Origin: Ekhidna sp.
GTDB taxonomy: Bacteria > Bacteroidota > Bacteroidia > Cytophagales > Cyclobacteriaceae
Reading direction: 5' to 3'
Length of the DNA: 10,377 nt
NCBI GenBank assembly: GCA_028821635.1
Contig: JAPPDO010000297.1
Location: 1-10,377 of the forward strand
Each line of letters begins with the position of its first letter. Position 1 is the first letter of the stretch. The translations under genes and the position numbers were made by a program. Below are positions 8,776 to 10,377 of the stretch, piece by piece. The notes beneath the pieces were generated by a model that worked only from the letters and a program-made list of their open reading frames with translations, did no database searches and was not told the origin of the DNA.

Positions 8776-9410
8776 AAAAAAGCATTGCTGAGAGCCAGAA
8801 ATGCAGTTGAGAGTCTTCAAGCTGAAATAATTACTACTCAGGTTGGAATTTCCTCATTAAAAAGGAGCATTATCCAAATTCAAGTACAACGAGAAAAAAC
8901 CATAATAACTTATCGACAGGAAGTGGAGCAATGTTACAGAGAGCTTATCAACCAGTTAGATCGGTGGAAGGAGGAATATGTATTTATATCACCAATTGAG
9001 GGAATACTATAGGTACATGAGCAAGTAGGTGAAAATCAATTTGTACGAAGTGGCGATCATCTCTTCTCAGTCCTGCCACCAGATGAAGCAACCTACAAAG
9101 CAATCGTTCAAACCCCAACATTTAACAGTGGAAAGGTTAAAATCGGCCAGCAAGTAAATATTTTATTGAATGATTACCTATATGAAGAATTTGGAGTCTT
9201 GACAGGACACGTACAAAAAATATCCAACATGCAAAAAGAAAACTTTTACCTCGTAGAAGTGGGTTTGACGGATTCAACGTTTATATCCTCATTTGAAAAA
9301 AACTTAGCTATCGACCAGAAATGCAAGGAACAGCAGAAATCATTACTGAAAATTTGCGGCTAATTGAAAGATTTTTCTATCAATTGAGGTCAGTGTTTGT
9401 TAAAAATTAA
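8761..9410 (+). pseudogene. HlyD-family membrane fusion protein, 5'-truncated with stop and frameshift
   Basis: HlyD-type adaptors bridge an inner-membrane ABC transporter and an outer-membrane channel; in Bacteroidota many serve peptide or bacteriocin export. The remnant (about 216 codons of a usual 400-450) starts inside the helical hairpin (LLRARNAVESLQAEI, then YRQEV...WKEEYVF) and enters the lipoyl-like motif SPIEG. An in-frame TAG lies at 9010-9012. The same frame then continues as EQVGENQFVRSGDHLFSVLP and the beta-barrel part. Near 9307-9312 one base is missing: the frame in use ends at a TAA (9361-9363), while the -1 frame gives the family ending RPEMQGTAEIITENLRL to the TAA at 9408-9410. 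The 5' half and the transporter gene are absent, with maf sequence in their place. It lies 48 bases before a double-glycine peptide gene, which supports the peptide-export reading. Confidence 0.85.
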
Positions 9411-9458
9411 TTTTTGATTTAATATTATTGATATGTTTAATCATTAATTATTGTTACA

Positions 9459-9752
9459 ATGAAAAAGTCATGATTAAGCCTCGAACAATTCCAGGCAAAA
9501 GCAGAAACTTCAAGTCAAGTTGAGAAGCTTAAAAAAATCAGTGGAGGTGTACTGGGGGCGTGTCATTGCGTATGTGGAGAGAACGGTAGTCTTTGGCATA
9601 GTATAGGTCATGGAATTGATATGGTTTGGAGCGGTATACTAGGCTTAGTCTTTAGTTTTATTCGATTAAGATTTGGCTTTTTATACAGTTGCTTCTCTCA
9701 TATTGTAATTAATTCCATTTCAGCCATTTTCTTCGTAATTATTCATAGATGA
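9459..9752 (+). pseudogene. Double-glycine leader peptide precursor (bacteriocin/RiPP-like) with nonsense codon 5
   Basis: This sits in a stretch with no long open frame. From ATG 9459 the reading is MKKS, TGA (9471-9473), then in the same frame LSLEQFQAKAE followed by SSQVEKLKKISGG. That is a typical Bacteroidota double-glycine leader: a basic MKK start, the LxLExFxxKA block, hydrophobic residues at -4 (I) and -7 (L), and the GG cleavage site at 9543-9548. C39 peptidase transporters cut such leaders during export. The 67-residue remainder begins VLGACHCVCGENG, with three closely spaced cysteines, and becomes glycine-rich then strongly hydrophobic, ending at TGA 9750-9752. No ATG, GTG or TTG lies in frame between the stop and GG, so the leader cannot be made normally; one base change (for example TTA to TGA) would explain it. 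The upstream hlyD is also broken, as expected for a decaying export system. Whether the core was modified is unknown. Confidence 0.72.
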
Positions 9753-9763
9753 TTCCAGAATAA

Positions 9764-10174
9764 ATGGTTATGGATATTAAAAGTTGGATAGGTATTGGGC
9801 TGGGTCAGATAGCTGATTCCATGAAAATGATTCTATACAAACAATATCCCGAACTGTTTGAAAAAATTGATTTTGAAAATGACGCAGCTTTTACAGAACC
9901 ACATCTCTTTGCTCACTTCAATTCTAATTTTAAGCATAGGTTTACTTTGAAGCAGCTTCTTTGGAGTTATTTCAAAGATTCGAATAAATCCGAAGCTTTT
10001 GAAGCGGCAACGGATAAAGCAGGAACTGCTCTTCTTCCCGAATACGGTCATTTGATAACTGATCATAAAGAAGAAAAACTTACCTGTTCATTAGCAATTT
10101 TCTTCTTTGCTATGGCTGGTGGGTTGGTTATTTATTTGGTAAAATTTAACTATGAGAGAATATGGACAAAATAA
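9764..10174 (+). CDS. Unrecognised 136-residue protein with one C-terminal membrane segment
   Basis: I do not recognise this family. A soluble, partly helical region (about residues 1-105, many aromatic and charged residues) is followed by one clear hydrophobic segment (about 107-125, CSLAIFFFAMAGGLVIYLV) and a short basic tail. That suggests an inner-membrane protein with a cytoplasmic N-terminus. There is no signal peptide, no lipobox and no enzyme motif. The start may be ATG 9764 or ATG 9770; a TAA at 9761-9763 rules out an upstream extension. It begins 12 bases after the peptide precursor frame ends and overlaps the next gene, so the three probably form one transcript. A small membrane protein directly after a bacteriocin-like precursor is a reasonable immunity candidate, but this is position-based inference only. 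Confidence 0.6.
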   Translation: MVMDIKSWIGIGLGQIADSMKMILYKQYPELFEKIDFENDAAFTEPHLFAHFNSNFKHRFTLKQLLWSYFKDSNKSEAFEAATDKAGTALLPEYGHLITDHKEEKLTCSLAIFFFAMAGGLVIYLVKFNYERIWTK

Positions 10175-10362
10175 TCTTTTACGAATCTCAAAATATGAGA
10201 AAGCATTGGGCATTTTATTTATTAATCATTGGTTGCATTGGAGCATTCTCTTTGTTATTTGTCTTTCCGGCGGTTCGCATTTTTCCACCTATTTTAGTTT
10301 CACTTGCTACAACTTTAATTTTGGTAACTATAAACTTATCTGTAGTAATCATTCAAAAATAA
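10162..10362 (+). CDS. Unrecognised 66-residue protein with two membrane segments
   Basis: This is a very hydrophobic small protein with two predicted transmembrane helices, about residues 15-36 and 42-64, separated by a short turn containing prolines (FPPI). A short polar N-terminus, about 14 residues, includes lysine, arginine and histidine, which would favour a cytoplasmic start. Its ATG lies inside the last codons of the preceding gene (13-base overlap), the usual sign of translational coupling. It ends at TAA 10360-10362, 15 bases before the window edge. I recognise no family. Together with its neighbour it could be an immunity or accessory protein of the decayed peptide locus, or an unrelated membrane pair. 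Its small size makes the coding call itself less certain. Confidence 0.55.
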   Translation: MDKIIFYESQNMRKHWAFYLLIIGCIGAFSLLFVFPAVRIFPPILVSLATTLILVTINLSVVIIQK

Positions 10363-10377
10363 ATCTCTTGCTGTCGG

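Noticed and set aside
8776..8820. Extension of the minus-strand maf frame to a TTG at 8820, giving a 113-residue product
   Set aside because: The added residues come from the antisense of hlyD coding sequence and do not resemble Maf; the TTG is fortuitous.
9402..9415. Perfect 14-base palindrome AAAAATTAATTTTT at the hlyD stop codon, possible terminator
   Set aside because: It is all A/T with no loop or GC stem, so too weak for an intrinsic terminator; expected by chance in AT-rich DNA.
9413..9439. Possible promoter for the peptide precursor (TTTG 9413-9416, TATGTTTA 9432-9439)
   Set aside because: The 15-base spacing is shorter than normal for Bacteroidota promoters; the -7-like box alone is not enough.
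9470..9523. Alternative small frame from ATG 9470, overlapping the TGA of the precursor (ATGA)
   Set aside because: It gives only 17 residues in the wrong frame with no leader features; it would not restore the double-glycine peptide.

Overview
The window looks like a piece of a Bacteroidota chromosome (class unresolved). The reasons are the kind of DsbD, M23 peptidase and short CBS-domain protein it carries, weak Shine-Dalgarno signals, a TTTG / TAnnTTT-type promoter candidate, and a peptide leader of the LxLExFxxKA...GG style familiar from that phylum. This assignment rests on protein recognition from memory, not on a database search.

Left part (1-2880): two intact envelope genes on the + strand. 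The first is the membrane and thioredoxin part of a DsbD-type thiol reductant transporter, cut by the window edge. The second is an anchored M23 peptidoglycan endopeptidase with an unusual His-to-Cys change at a zinc-ligand position. A small CBS-domain gene (from 2954) follows. It is broken: a one-base deletion near 3254-3264 shifts the frame, and homology stops near 3297.

Middle (about 3300-8450): one intact AT-rich gene encoding a 1698-residue superfamily 1 helicase fused to a Vsr-like PD-(D/E)xK nuclease. It has its own candidate promoter starting at the point where CBS homology ends. It lies between two broken genes: the CBS gene on the left and a maf gene on the right that has lost its 5' half. 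This looks like a stand-alone anti-phage or anti-plasmid gene sitting in a rearrangement scar, but the defence role is inferred from architecture and context.

Right part (8479-10377): a decayed peptide-export locus. The minus-strand maf remnant is joined head-to-head to the 3' half of a hlyD-type membrane fusion protein gene. That hlyD remnant contains an in-frame TAG and a later one-base deletion. Then, in a stretch with no long open frame, there is a clear double-glycine leader peptide gene (9459-9752) killed by a TGA at codon 5. Two small genes of unknown function with predicted membrane segments follow at once (9764-10174 and 10162-10362, overlapping). They may be immunity or accessory proteins of the same peptide system.

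Overall, intact housekeeping genes lie on the left, a large intact helicase-nuclease in the centre, and broken genes (CBS, maf, hlyD, peptide precursor) border or follow it. The main hidden item is the double-glycine peptide precursor. Sequencing indels could explain single lesions, but the long intact frames elsewhere and the clustering of lesions favour real decay.
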